From an uncultured Collinsella sp. (GTDB lineage: Bacteria > Actinomycetota > Coriobacteriia > Coriobacteriales > Coriobacteriaceae), in assembly GCA_902478945.1 (NCBI GenBank), contig CABSMX010000074.1, positions 1 through 10,852 on the forward strand: DNA of 10,852 bases, given 5' to 3'. The position numbers and the translations under genes are program-made. Shown in pieces: positions 1 through 5,891 of the stretch (within the stretch, counting starts at the first letter, position 1; each line of letters begins with the position of its first letter). Under the pieces are notes generated by a model, which searched no databases, was not told the origin of the DNA, and saw only the letters and a list, made by a program, of their open reading frames with translations.

Positions 1-1
1 G

Positions 2-1120
2 ATCGACTCCGGCGCCTTTGGCTTTGCCATCTTCCTGGAGAACTTTGTCGCCGCCGCGCTTGGCCGCAGCACCGTTGTCGAGGATTTCTCCGCCACGTTT
101 GATTCCGCTGGCTCTGCCCGCGACGCGGCCCTCGGTCGCGTTGAGATTGAGGCCAACGACGATTGGGAGGGCTCGGAGTTCCGCTACTGCAACGAGTTCC
201 TCTTTAAGGCCGACGCCCCGTTTGACGAGGACGAGTGCCTTAAGTTCCTGGGCTCCATGGGCGACTGCGAGCTGCTCGTGGGTGCCTACCCCGACTACAA
301 GATCCACGTGCACTCCAACACCCCCAACCTGGTGCTCGAGCACATGCTGCAGCTTGGTCAGATCTACGAGGTCTTTATCCACAACATGGAGATGGAGGCC
401 CACGACCGTACCGCCAAGATTCACGAGGACCAGGAAAAGGCCGCCGAGCCCGCCAAGGCGCTGGGCTTTGTCGCTGTTGCCGCCGGCTCCGGTGAGGCCG
501 ATATCCTCAAGTCCCTCGGCGTCGACGTGATCGTCTCGGGTGGCCAGACCATGAACCCCTCGACCGCCGACCTGCTGGGCGCGGTGGACCAGGTCAACGC
601 GACCTCGGTCATTATCCTGCCCAATAACGGCAACATCCGCATGGCTGCCGAGGCCGCCGCTTCTGCTTGCACCGACAAGAAGGTCGCCGTCGTTCCCACC
701 AAGACCGTCCCGCAGGCGTTCTCCGCACTGTTCGCGGTCCTGCCCGATTCCGAGCTCGAGGACGCCGTTGCCGCTATGGTCGACGCCATCAGCGAAGTTC
801 GCGATGGCGAGGTTACCCGTGCCGTGCGCGATTCCAGTGCCTCTGACGGCTCTCCGATTCACTCCGGTGACGTCATGGGTATCATTGCCGGTTCCATCGA
901 CGTGGTCGGCTCCGATGTTAAGCAGGTCACGCTCGACTGCATCAACCGCATGCAGGAGGAAGAGGAGGGCGATGCGCTGACGATTCTGGCCGGCGAGGAG
1001 CTGTCCGATGAGGCCTTCCAGGAGATCGTCGACGCCATCGAGGAGGCTCAGCCCGACTTGGAGATCGACGCTCATCGTGGCGAGCAGCCGCTCTATCCCG
1101 TGATCTTCTCGATCGAGTAG
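2..1120 (+). CDS. fakA: Fatty acid kinase FakA (DAK2/YloV family), 5'-truncated
   Basis: This is the ATP-using subunit of the fatty acid kinase, which phosphorylates a fatty acid held by a FakB (DegV-family) partner in the cytoplasm. The frame is open from base 2, giving 372 codons against about 550 in the family, so most of the N-terminal ATP-binding DhaL-like domain lies off the window. The visible part starts at a segment like the end of that domain (IDSGAFGFAIFLENF). It continues into the middle domain, with a Cys in YCNEF (188-190) and the His-x-His of KIHVHSN (305-313), which match the zinc ligands reported for FakA proteins. The C-terminal domain has SGGQTMNPST, ILPNNGNI and a PLYPVIFSIE end, all typical of YloV/FakA. 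The ATG at 257 is internal to the conserved middle domain and is not a start. It lies 10 nt upstream of recG, as yloV lies near recG in Firmicutes. No fakB is visible. Confidence 0.93.
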   Translation: MDSGAFGFAIFLENFVAAALGRSTVVEDFSATFDSAGSARDAALGRVEIEANDDWEGSEFRYCNEFLFKADAPFDEDECLKFLGSMGDCELLVGAYPDYKIHVHSNTPNLVLEHMLQLGQIYEVFIHNMEMEAHDRTAKIHEDQEKAAEPAKALGFVAVAAGSGEADILKSLGVDVIVSGGQTMNPSTADLLGAVDQVNATSVIILPNNGNIRMAAEAAASACTDKKVAVVPTKTVPQAFSALFAVLPDSELEDAVAAMVDAISEVRDGEVTRAVRDSSASDGSPIHSGDVMGIIAGSIDVVGSDVKQVTLDCINRMQEEEEGDALTILAGEELSDEAFQEIVDAIEEAQPDLEIDAHRGEQPLYPVIFSIE

Positions 1121-1130
1121 GCATCTGCCC

Positions 1131-3308
1131 ATGTCCGAGCTGTGCTCCGTGCCGCGCGTCTCGGAGCGCTTTGCCCAGAGCAATGCGCTCGACGAGGATA
1201 TCGCGCGACTCAAATATGTTTCGGGTAAACGTGAGGAGGCCCTTCGCCGTCTGGGAATTCGGACGGTGGGGGACCTCCTTCTCCATATCCCTCACCGATA
1301 TCTCGACTTTACGCGCTCCTGGTCCATTGAGATGGCGCCCATCGGTACCGTGTGCACGATTGTCGCCACGGTCGATCGTATCGTTCAAAAGCAGCCCCGT
1401 CCGCGTATGCAGGTGACCGAGGTCTCGCTGGTGGACGAGACGGGGGTGCTGCAAGTCGCCTTTTTCCGTCAGCCCTGGATTGCCCAGCAATTTAAGCAGG
1501 GCGACCGCCTGGCCGTGATGGGTAAGGTCGAGTTTGCCTACGGCTTTAAGCAGATGGCCTCTCCGCATTTCGAAAAGCTCGAGGAAGGACGTGCCGCGGG
1601 TACTATCCTGCCGGTCCATTACGTGAGCGATGGCGTGAGCCAGGCATGGATGCGCCGCATCGTTAGCGGTGCGCTCGAGGTTGTCGGCAATCCCTTCGAC
1701 CCGATTCCCGCCCGCTTACGCGCCAAGCGCCGCCTGATGAGCAATGCCCGCGTGCTGCGCTCAATTCACTTTCCCTCGAGCATGGCCGAGCGCGATATCG
1801 CGCGCCGCCGCCTTGCCTATGAGGAGTGCCTCTGCCTTCAGCTGGCGCTGCGCCTGCGCAACGACGGCGGCTTGGTCGAAGTCGCTCCCTACGCCCATAC
1901 CGCGGGCGAGCACCTGGCGGCGCTCAGGGAAGCCCTACCGTTTTCGCTGAGCGACGAGCAGGAGGGCGCGTTCCAAGACATCCTGAACGATATGCGTGAT
2001 GGCGGGCGCGTGATGAACCGCCTGCTTCTGGGCGACGTCGGTACCGGCAAGACGGCCGTCGCCGCCTGCGCGCTGGCTGTCGCGGCCGATTCGGGCACCC
2101 AGTCCTGCGTTATGGCGCCAACGGGCGTGCTGGCGCGCCAATATGCCGATAAGACCGGTCCCTTGCTCTCGCAGGCTGGTATGTCCTGGGCGCTCCTGAC
2201 GGGTGCCACGCCGGCGGCCGAGCGCGAGCAGATCCATGCGCAGTTGGAATCGGGCGAGCTTGACGTCCTCTTTGGCACTCACGCGGTCCTTTCGGATGAC
2301 GTGGCGTTTAAGCATCTTTCGCTTGTCGTCATCGACGAGCAGCACCGCTTTGGTGTGGGTCAGCGCAATGCCCTGCGTGCCAAGGGCCCGGGTGCCGATC
2401 TGCTTGTTATGACGGCGACACCGATTCCGCGCACGTTGGCGCTCTCGGTCTACGGCGACCTGGACACGAGCATCATCCGCCATCGGCCTGTTCCGGGGGC
2501 GGGCGTTACGACGCGCGTGCTCACCGAGTCGAGCCGCGACCTTGCCTACGGCGCCATTCGCGAGGCGCGCGAAAAGGGCCAGCAGGCCTACGTGATTTGC
2601 CCGCTCGTGGAGCCGAGTGACTCGGCCGATGAGCTGGAAGACGTGCCCGGTATCGCCCGCGACGACGAGGGCCGCGTGACCGTCCCCGTGCCGCTGCACG
2701 ATACGGCAACCGAGCTCGAACGACTGCGTCTGGCCCTGCCGGGACTTACCATCGAGCGCCTTCACGGCCGCATGCCGGCGGGGGAGAAGGACCGGGTCAT
2801 CGATGCCTTTAAGCGTGGCGAGATTGATGTGCTCGTCTCGACCACGGTGGTCGAGGTGGGCGTCGACGTGCCCAACGCCACCGTCATGGTCATCGAGAAC
2901 GGCGAGCGCTTTGGATTGGCGGCCCTGCACCAACTGCGCGGTCGCGTGGGCCGTGGCAGCGTGTCGGGCACCTGCCTGGTCATGACGCACTCCAAGGGCA
3001 ATGGCGGCGCATCGGCGGCGCAAGACCGTCTCCAGTCGCTCGAAAAGACCTCAGACGGCTTTACGCTCGCCCAGATGGACCTGCGCCTGCGCCACGAGGG
3101 CGAAATCCTGGGCTACCGTCAGCACGGCGGCGTGACCTTGCGCTTTGTGGACCTGGACGTCGACGAGGATCTTATCGAATGGGCCCATTTGGACGCGGTC
3201 GAGCTCTTGCGGTATGCTTGCAACCTTGACTCCGTGGCGACGCGCCCCTTGCGCGATGCGGTCGCCACGCGTTATCGACATATCTTTAAGGAGGTCAGCG
3301 GAGGATGA
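1131..3308 (+). CDS. recG: ATP-dependent DNA helicase RecG
   Basis: RecG is a superfamily 2 DNA translocase that remodels stalled replication forks and branch-migrates recombination intermediates. The 725-residue product has normal family length. An N-terminal helix-hairpin-like segment (RRLGIRTVGDLLLHIPHRY) leads into the OB-fold wedge domain. The motor motifs follow: Walker A GDVGTGKT at 301-308, DEQH at 402-405, TATPIPRT at 428-435, STTVVEVGVDVPNA around 570, and QLRGRVGR at 601-608. The C-terminal translocation (TRG) region is LRLRHEGEILGYRQHG at 651-666; the usual Arg-Gly-Pro-Gly is replaced by Arg-His-Glu-Gly. The ATG at 1131 lacks a good Shine-Dalgarno, so it may be translated by coupling with fakA 10 nt upstream. 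An in-frame GTG at 1149 is an alternative start. It overlaps rsmD by 4 nt (ATGA). Confidence 0.97.
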   Translation: MSELCSVPRVSERFAQSNALDEDIARLKYVSGKREEALRRLGIRTVGDLLLHIPHRYLDFTRSWSIEMAPIGTVCTIVATVDRIVQKQPRPRMQVTEVSLVDETGVLQVAFFRQPWIAQQFKQGDRLAVMGKVEFAYGFKQMASPHFEKLEEGRAAGTILPVHYVSDGVSQAWMRRIVSGALEVVGNPFDPIPARLRAKRRLMSNARVLRSIHFPSSMAERDIARRRLAYEECLCLQLALRLRNDGGLVEVAPYAHTAGEHLAALREALPFSLSDEQEGAFQDILNDMRDGGRVMNRLLLGDVGTGKTAVAACALAVAADSGTQSCVMAPTGVLARQYADKTGPLLSQAGMSWALLTGATPAAEREQIHAQLESGELDVLFGTHAVLSDDVAFKHLSLVVIDEQHRFGVGQRNALRAKGPGADLLVMTATPIPRTLALSVYGDLDTSIIRHRPVPGAGVTTRVLTESSRDLAYGAIREAREKGQQAYVICPLVEPSDSADELEDVPGIARDDEGRVTVPVPLHDTATELERLRLALPGLTIERLHGRMPAGEKDRVIDAFKRGEIDVLVSTTVVEVGVDVPNATVMVIENGERFGLAALHQLRGRVGRGSVSGTCLVMTHSKGNGGASAAQDRLQSLEKTSDGFTLAQMDLRLRHEGEILGYRQHGGVTLRFVDLDVDEDLIEWAHLDAVELLRYACNLDSVATRPLRDAVATRYRHIFKEVSGG

Positions 3309-3949
3309 GAATCATCGGCGGTGAATGGCGCGGCCGCAAGATCGAAGAGCCGCGTGGGCGCGATGTCACCCGTCCCACGACCGATCGCGTGCGCGAGGCA
3401 TGTGCATCCATGGTCATGTCGGCGTTCGATTTCGATTTGGACGAGGTCCGCGTGCTGGATGCCTTTGGCGGCTCCGGTGCCCTGGGAATCGAGATGCTCT
3501 CGCGTGGCGCCCGCTCGCTCACCACGTTCGAGATCGATCGCAATGCCGCCCGTCTGATCACCAAGAATATCGAGTTGCTGTGCCGCGACCGCTCGCGTTG
3601 GCGTGTCGTTTCCGGCGATGTGCTGGCGAGCGCCTCGCGCGGCCGTGTGCCGGGTGGTCCTTTTGATCTGGTCCTGCTCGATCCACCGTATGCCTTTGGC
3701 GCCGAGCCGGTCGAGGAGCTGCTGCAAAATCTTTCCCAGCAGGGACTGCTGACGCCCGGGGCCTTTGCCCTGTTTGAGCATGCCGCAACCGATGCGGGCG
3801 CTCATCCAGCTGGTTTTGAGACTGTACGAGAGAAGCGCTACGGCATTACCTCGGTTGACTTGCTGCACTGGGTGACCGAGGACGAGAGCGACCATGCTGA
3901 CGAGAACGAAAATGACGAGGATGCGCCTTCGGAGGACACCCATGAATGA
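3305..3949 (+). CDS. rsmD: 16S rRNA (guanine(966)-N2)-methyltransferase RsmD
   Basis: RsmD methylates N2 of G966 (E. coli numbering) in 16S rRNA using S-adenosylmethionine, acting on the assembling 30S subunit. The 214-residue product begins with MRIIGGEWRGRKI and RPTTDRVREA, both characteristic of this family. The SAM-binding motif I VLDAFGGSGALG covers residues 50-61, and the catalytic DPPY motif typical of amino-group methyltransferases is at 126-129. The C-terminal 25 residues are strikingly rich in Asp, Glu and Asn and look like a disordered lineage-specific tail. The start overlaps the recG stop as ATGA. A strong AAGGAGG at 3288-3294 lies inside the recG end, 10 nt before the ATG. The end overlaps the coaD start by 8 nt. 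The rsmD-coaD pair is a widespread arrangement in bacteria. Confidence 0.95.
   Translation: MRIIGGEWRGRKIEEPRGRDVTRPTTDRVREACASMVMSAFDFDLDEVRVLDAFGGSGALGIEMLSRGARSLTTFEIDRNAARLITKNIELLCRDRSRWRVVSGDVLASASRGRVPGGPFDLVLLDPPYAFGAEPVEELLQNLSQQGLLTPGAFALFEHAATDAGAHPAGFETVREKRYGITSVDLLHWVTEDESDHADENENDEDAPSEDTHE
3931..3935 (+). promoter_or_regulatory. Ribosome binding site of coaD (GGAGG)
   Basis: GGAGG lies 6 nt before the ATG at 3942 and supports that start over the in-frame ATG at 3894. The earlier ATG would add 16 basic residues before the conserved coaD N-terminus and sits deep inside the rsmD tail. Confidence 0.8.
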
Positions 3950-4439
3950 CACCATCAACCGCGTGATCGTCCCGGGCACCTTCGATCCCATCACCTTTGG
4001 CCATATTGACGTGATCCGCCGAGCCCGCCGCATCTTTCCCAGCGTGATCGTCGCCGTGGCCGAATCGCAGGGTAAAAACGGCGTGGGCACCACCTTTATG
4101 CTCGACGAGCGCGTGGCGCTGGCCCGCGAGGCCCTCGGCGATTTGGACGGCGTCGAGGTGCTGCCCTTCACCGGCCTGCTGGTCGACTTTGCACGTGAGC
4201 AGGGGGCAGGTGCCGTCGTTAAGGGTCTGCGCGCCATGACCGACTTTGAATACGAGCTGCAGCAGGCCGACCTCAACTATCGCCTGGATTGCGAGCTGGA
4301 GTCCATCTTTGTCATGAGTGCTCCGCAGTACGGGTACATCTCGAGCTCGGTGGTGCGCCAGATCGCTTCGCTTGGCAGCGATGTATCGACGTTTGTGCCG
4401 CCCAACGTGGTCGCAGCGCTCAAACATCGCTTTTCGTGA
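3942..4439 (+). CDS. coaD: Phosphopantetheine adenylyltransferase CoaD
   Basis: CoaD transfers an adenylyl group from ATP to 4'-phosphopantetheine, the penultimate step of coenzyme A synthesis. From the ATG at 3942 the product is 165 residues, the normal length of about 160. The nucleotidyltransferase signature PGTFDPITFGH is at residues 11-21, with the TxGH nucleotide-binding motif at 18-21. The conserved VVKGLRAMTDFEYELQ segment is present, and the C-terminal ISSS motif is at 133-136 within YGYISSSVVRQIA. A longer in-frame start at 3894 is rejected because a Shine-Dalgarno sits 6 nt before 3942 and the conserved fold begins there. The gene overlaps rsmD by 8 nt, so the two are probably translationally coupled. 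CoA also supplies the phosphopantetheine arm of the acyl carrier protein encoded downstream. Confidence 0.97.
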   Translation: MNDTINRVIVPGTFDPITFGHIDVIRRARRIFPSVIVAVAESQGKNGVGTTFMLDERVALAREALGDLDGVEVLPFTGLLVDFAREQGAGAVVKGLRAMTDFEYELQQADLNYRLDCELESIFVMSAPQYGYISSSVVRQIASLGSDVSTFVPPNVVAALKHRFS

Positions 4440-4447
4440 CGTTTTTT
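4422..4447 (+). terminator. Weak candidate terminator at the coaD end
   Basis: AAAC at 4422-4425 can pair with GTTT at 4441-4444. An inner TCGC/GTGA stem with one G-U pair completes an A/T-rich hairpin that contains one A-C mismatch. Six T residues follow at 4442-4447. The stem is weak and overlaps the T-tract, so this is only a possible end for the fakA-recG-rsmD-coaD transcript. Confidence 0.25.
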
Positions 4448-4448
4448 A

Positions 4449-4472
4449 TTGCCTGGTGGCATGTGGTAAACT
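4449..4472 (+). promoter_or_regulatory. Candidate promoter for the coiled-coil/DUF177 pair
   Basis: The intergenic gap after coaD holds TGTGGTAAACT at 4462-4472: a TAAACT -10 (4467-4472) preceded by TGG, the extended -10 form TGn. A TTGCCT at 4449-4454 resembles a -35, but the spacer is only 12 bp, so the extended -10 probably does most of the work. The same TGTGGTA block recurs before rpmF. Confidence 0.55.
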
Positions 4473-4495
4473 AACACGATGATATGTTACCTATG

Positions 4496-4502
4496 AAAGG
4501 AG
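4496..4502 (+). promoter_or_regulatory. Ribosome binding site selecting the ATG at 4508
   Basis: AAAGGAG lies 5 nt before the ATG at 4508. The earlier in-frame ATGs at 4484 and 4493 lie upstream of or overlap this element and have no Shine-Dalgarno of their own, so 4508 is the preferred start. Confidence 0.75.
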
Positions 4503-4507
4503 ACCGG

Positions 4508-5005
4508 ATGCCGGGCGAGAATTTTCCTGGCGACAGGATCGTGAGTCTTGTCGACGAGCTCGAGGGGCTCATCGAAGAGGCTAAGACGCCGTTCGGCAAG
4601 AACGCCCAGATGAAGGTTATCGACGCCGACGTCTTCTTTAACATCCTCGATGAGATCCGCATGAGCTATCCCGAGGAGTGGCAGAAGTCCCGCCGTATCC
4701 TCAAAGAGCGCGAGGAGCTTATGGCCTCCGCCGCCGCTCAGGCCGATTCCATCATTGCCGATGCTCAGCAGCAGGCGCTCACCATTGCCGGTGAGCAGGA
4801 AATTGTCCGCTTGGCACAGCAGCAGGCCGACGACATCCGCGACCGTGCCCAGCAGTACGAGCGCGAGACGCGCTATGCCGCCGAGGATTACGCCGAGCAG
4901 GTCTTTACGCACCTCGAGGAGAACCTTAAGAGCCTGACCGGCACCGTCACCCGTTGCCGTCAGCAGCTCAACGAGGGCGCCGCTCAGCAGAACGGTCAGT
5001 GGTAA
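4508..5005 (+). CDS. Coiled-coil protein, DivIVA/SepIVA-like
   Basis: The product is a 165-residue, hydrophilic, mostly helical protein with no membrane segment. The N-terminal part contains RIVSLVDELEGLIEEAKTPFG and then VIDADVFFNILDEIRMSYPEE, a module seen in small actinobacterial DivIVA-like proteins. From about residue 58 it is a long Glu/Gln/Ala-rich coiled coil up to near residue 150. In Mycobacterium the septation factor SepIVA, a small DivIVA-like coiled-coil protein, is encoded next to a DUF177 gene and rnc, so position supports the same group. A role in envelope growth or septation is inference from that parallel. Automated pipelines may label such proteins ATP synthase subunit b-like, but the hydrophobic anchor of subunit b is missing. 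The stop codon overlaps the next start as TAATG. Confidence 0.7.
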   Translation: MPGENFPGDRIVSLVDELEGLIEEAKTPFGKNAQMKVIDADVFFNILDEIRMSYPEEWQKSRRILKEREELMASAAAQADSIIADAQQQALTIAGEQEIVRLAQQQADDIRDRAQQYERETRYAAEDYAEQVFTHLEENLKSLTGTVTRCRQQLNEGAAQQNGQW

Positions 5006-5559
5006 TGGCCGAGTTCCCGAGCGTAACCGTCGATCTTTCCGAGCAGCTCGAGTTTCCCGGAGACTCATACCCGCTGACCGGCAAGGTCGATGTCGCCACC
5101 TACACGGTGGGCGAGAAGGAGTACCAGCTGCAGGACGGCATTGCCTACGACGTGGTCTTTACCAACGCCGGTACCGGTGTTCTGCTTTCGGGCATGGTCC
5201 GCGCTCACGCCACCGGCGAGTGCGATCGCTGCCTGGAGCCCGCCTCGTTTGATATCGCAGGCGAGATCGAGGAGTTCTACCTCTTTGAGGAGCCCGAGGA
5301 CCCCGAGGCCTACGAAGACGGCTACGAGTTGCTGGGCGAGGATCGCATCGTCGATCTGGGTGAGCCCATCAACGACGCGGTCGTCATGGACACGCCGTTC
5401 GTTGTCCTGTGCAAGCCCGATTGCCGCGGCCTTTGCCCCACCTGCGGCAACAATCTCAACGTCGAGCAATGTGAGTGCGCCGCCAAGGCGGAGGCCGAAT
5501 GGGCCGCTGCCACGGAAAATCCATTTGCAGCATTGAAGAATCTCAAGCTTGACGAGTAA
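5005..5559 (+). CDS. DUF177 family protein (YceD/YlbN)
   Basis: This 184-residue protein belongs to the YceD family, which is encoded immediately before rpmF in very many bacteria and has been linked to 23S rRNA accumulation. The biochemical activity is not settled. The N-terminal half is a beta-rich region. The central GECDRCLEP motif has Cys73 and Cys76. The conserved C-terminal block has CKPDCRGLCPTCG with Cys136, 140, 144 and 147, followed by a CEC pair at 156 and 158; together these look like a zinc-binding unit. The ATG at 5005 overlaps the upstream stop by one base (TAATG) and has no clear Shine-Dalgarno, so translation is probably coupled. A longer frame from 4954 is possible but lies wholly inside the upstream gene. 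The C-terminal coding region carries the likely rpmF promoter. Confidence 0.9.
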   Translation: MAEFPSVTVDLSEQLEFPGDSYPLTGKVDVATYTVGEKEYQLQDGIAYDVVFTNAGTGVLLSGMVRAHATGECDRCLEPASFDIAGEIEEFYLFEEPEDPEAYEDGYELLGEDRIVDLGEPINDAVVMDTPFVVLCKPDCRGLCPTCGNNLNVEQCECAAKAEAEWAAATENPFAALKNLKLDE

Positions 5560-5573
5560 AACTGTGGTAGTAT
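5549..5573 (+). promoter_or_regulatory. Candidate rpmF promoter
   Basis: TGTGGTAGTAT at 5563-5573 provides an extended -10 (TGG then TAGTAT at 5568-5573). TTGACG at 5549-5554, inside the last codons of the DUF177 gene, is a good -35 match with a short 13-bp spacer. Transcription would begin near 5580, giving a leader of about 44 nt before rpmF. Confidence 0.6.
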
Positions 5574-5623
5574 CGCTACTTGCGCGTAATCGCCACACTG
5601 GATAGTTCATAAGGAAGGTCACT

Positions 5624-5803
5624 ATGCCCGTACCTAAACAAAAGCAGGGTCGTATCCGCACCCATACCCGTCGTTCCGCCAACATGAAGATCTCGGCTGC
5701 GGCTCAGTCCACGTGCCCCCGTTGCGGCGCTGTTAAGCTCCCGCACCACGTGTGCCCCAGCTGCGGTTTCTACAAGGACCGCGAGGTTATCGTTACCGAG
5801 TAA
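5624..5803 (+). CDS. rpmF: 50S ribosomal protein L32
   Basis: L32 is a small basic protein of the large ribosomal subunit. This short gene encodes 59 residues, the normal family size. The N-terminus MPVPKQKQGRIRTHTRRS matches the usual basic L32 start. Cys31, Cys34, Cys44 and Cys47 form two CxxC pairs (CPRC and CPSC) that make a zinc ribbon, so this is the zinc-containing form rather than the Cys-less paralogue used by some bacteria under zinc limitation. AAGGAAGG at 5611-5618 is a good ribosome binding site 5 nt before the ATG. The gene lies directly after the DUF177 gene, as is widespread in bacteria, and appears to have its own promoter. It is followed after 40 nt by a strong terminator hairpin. 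Confidence 0.97.
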   Translation: MPVPKQKQGRIRTHTRRSANMKISAAAQSTCPRCGAVKLPHHVCPSCGFYKDREVIVTE

Positions 5804-5806
5804 CTG

Positions 5807-5812
5807 TATACT
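5807..5812 (+). promoter_or_regulatory. Possible -10 element (TATACT) upstream of the plsX leader
   Basis: TATACT, a near-consensus -10 hexamer, begins 3 nt after the rpmF stop. I see no convincing -35 at 16-18 bp upstream. A transcript starting here would run only about 25 nt before meeting the terminator stem at 5844. Real promoter use is therefore uncertain. Confidence 0.35.
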
Positions 5813-5843
5813 CTGGATACGATGCCGTTCCAACTGGAACCAC

Positions 5844-5873
5844 AATGGCCGGCTCAATGAGTCGGCCATTTTT
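5844..5873 (+). terminator. Strong rho-independent terminator between rpmF and plsX
   Basis: Arms AATGGCCGGCTC (5844-5855) and GAGTCGGCCATT (5859-5870) form a 12-bp stem with a single G-U pair around an AAT loop. A run of five T residues follows at 5869-5873. This is a textbook intrinsic terminator for the rpmF transcript. A smaller inverted repeat, GTTCC-AACT-GGAAC at 5827-5840, stands just upstream. Confidence 0.92.
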
Positions 5874-5877
5874 GTAT

Positions 5878-5883
5878 AAGGAG
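5878..5883 (+). promoter_or_regulatory. Ribosome binding site of plsX (AAGGAG)
   Basis: AAGGAG sits 8 nt before the plsX ATG at 5892. It is only 3 nt from another ATG at 5887 that opens a two-codon frame (ATG AAA TGA), so the spacing favours 5892. Confidence 0.75.
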
Positions 5884-5891
5884 CATATGAA

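Noticed and set aside
257..1120. Reading fakA as a complete 287-residue gene starting at the ATG at 257
   Set aside because: The frame is open upstream to base 2 and the upstream residues match the FakA middle domain, including the YC-N-EF motif, so the gene is truncated by the window edge.
3894..3941. Upstream in-frame ATG as the coaD start
   Set aside because: It would add 16 basic residues absent from the family and has no ribosome binding site; GGAGG at 3931-3935 points to 3942.
4954..5004. Upstream in-frame ATG as the DUF177 start
   Set aside because: The added residues (PSAAQRGRRSAERSVV) read like an out-of-frame translation of the upstream gene; the TAATG overlap at 5003-5007 is the natural junction.
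4508..5005. ATP synthase F0 subunit b
   Set aside because: There is no N-terminal membrane segment and no other ATP synthase gene nearby; the resemblance is only generic coiled coil.
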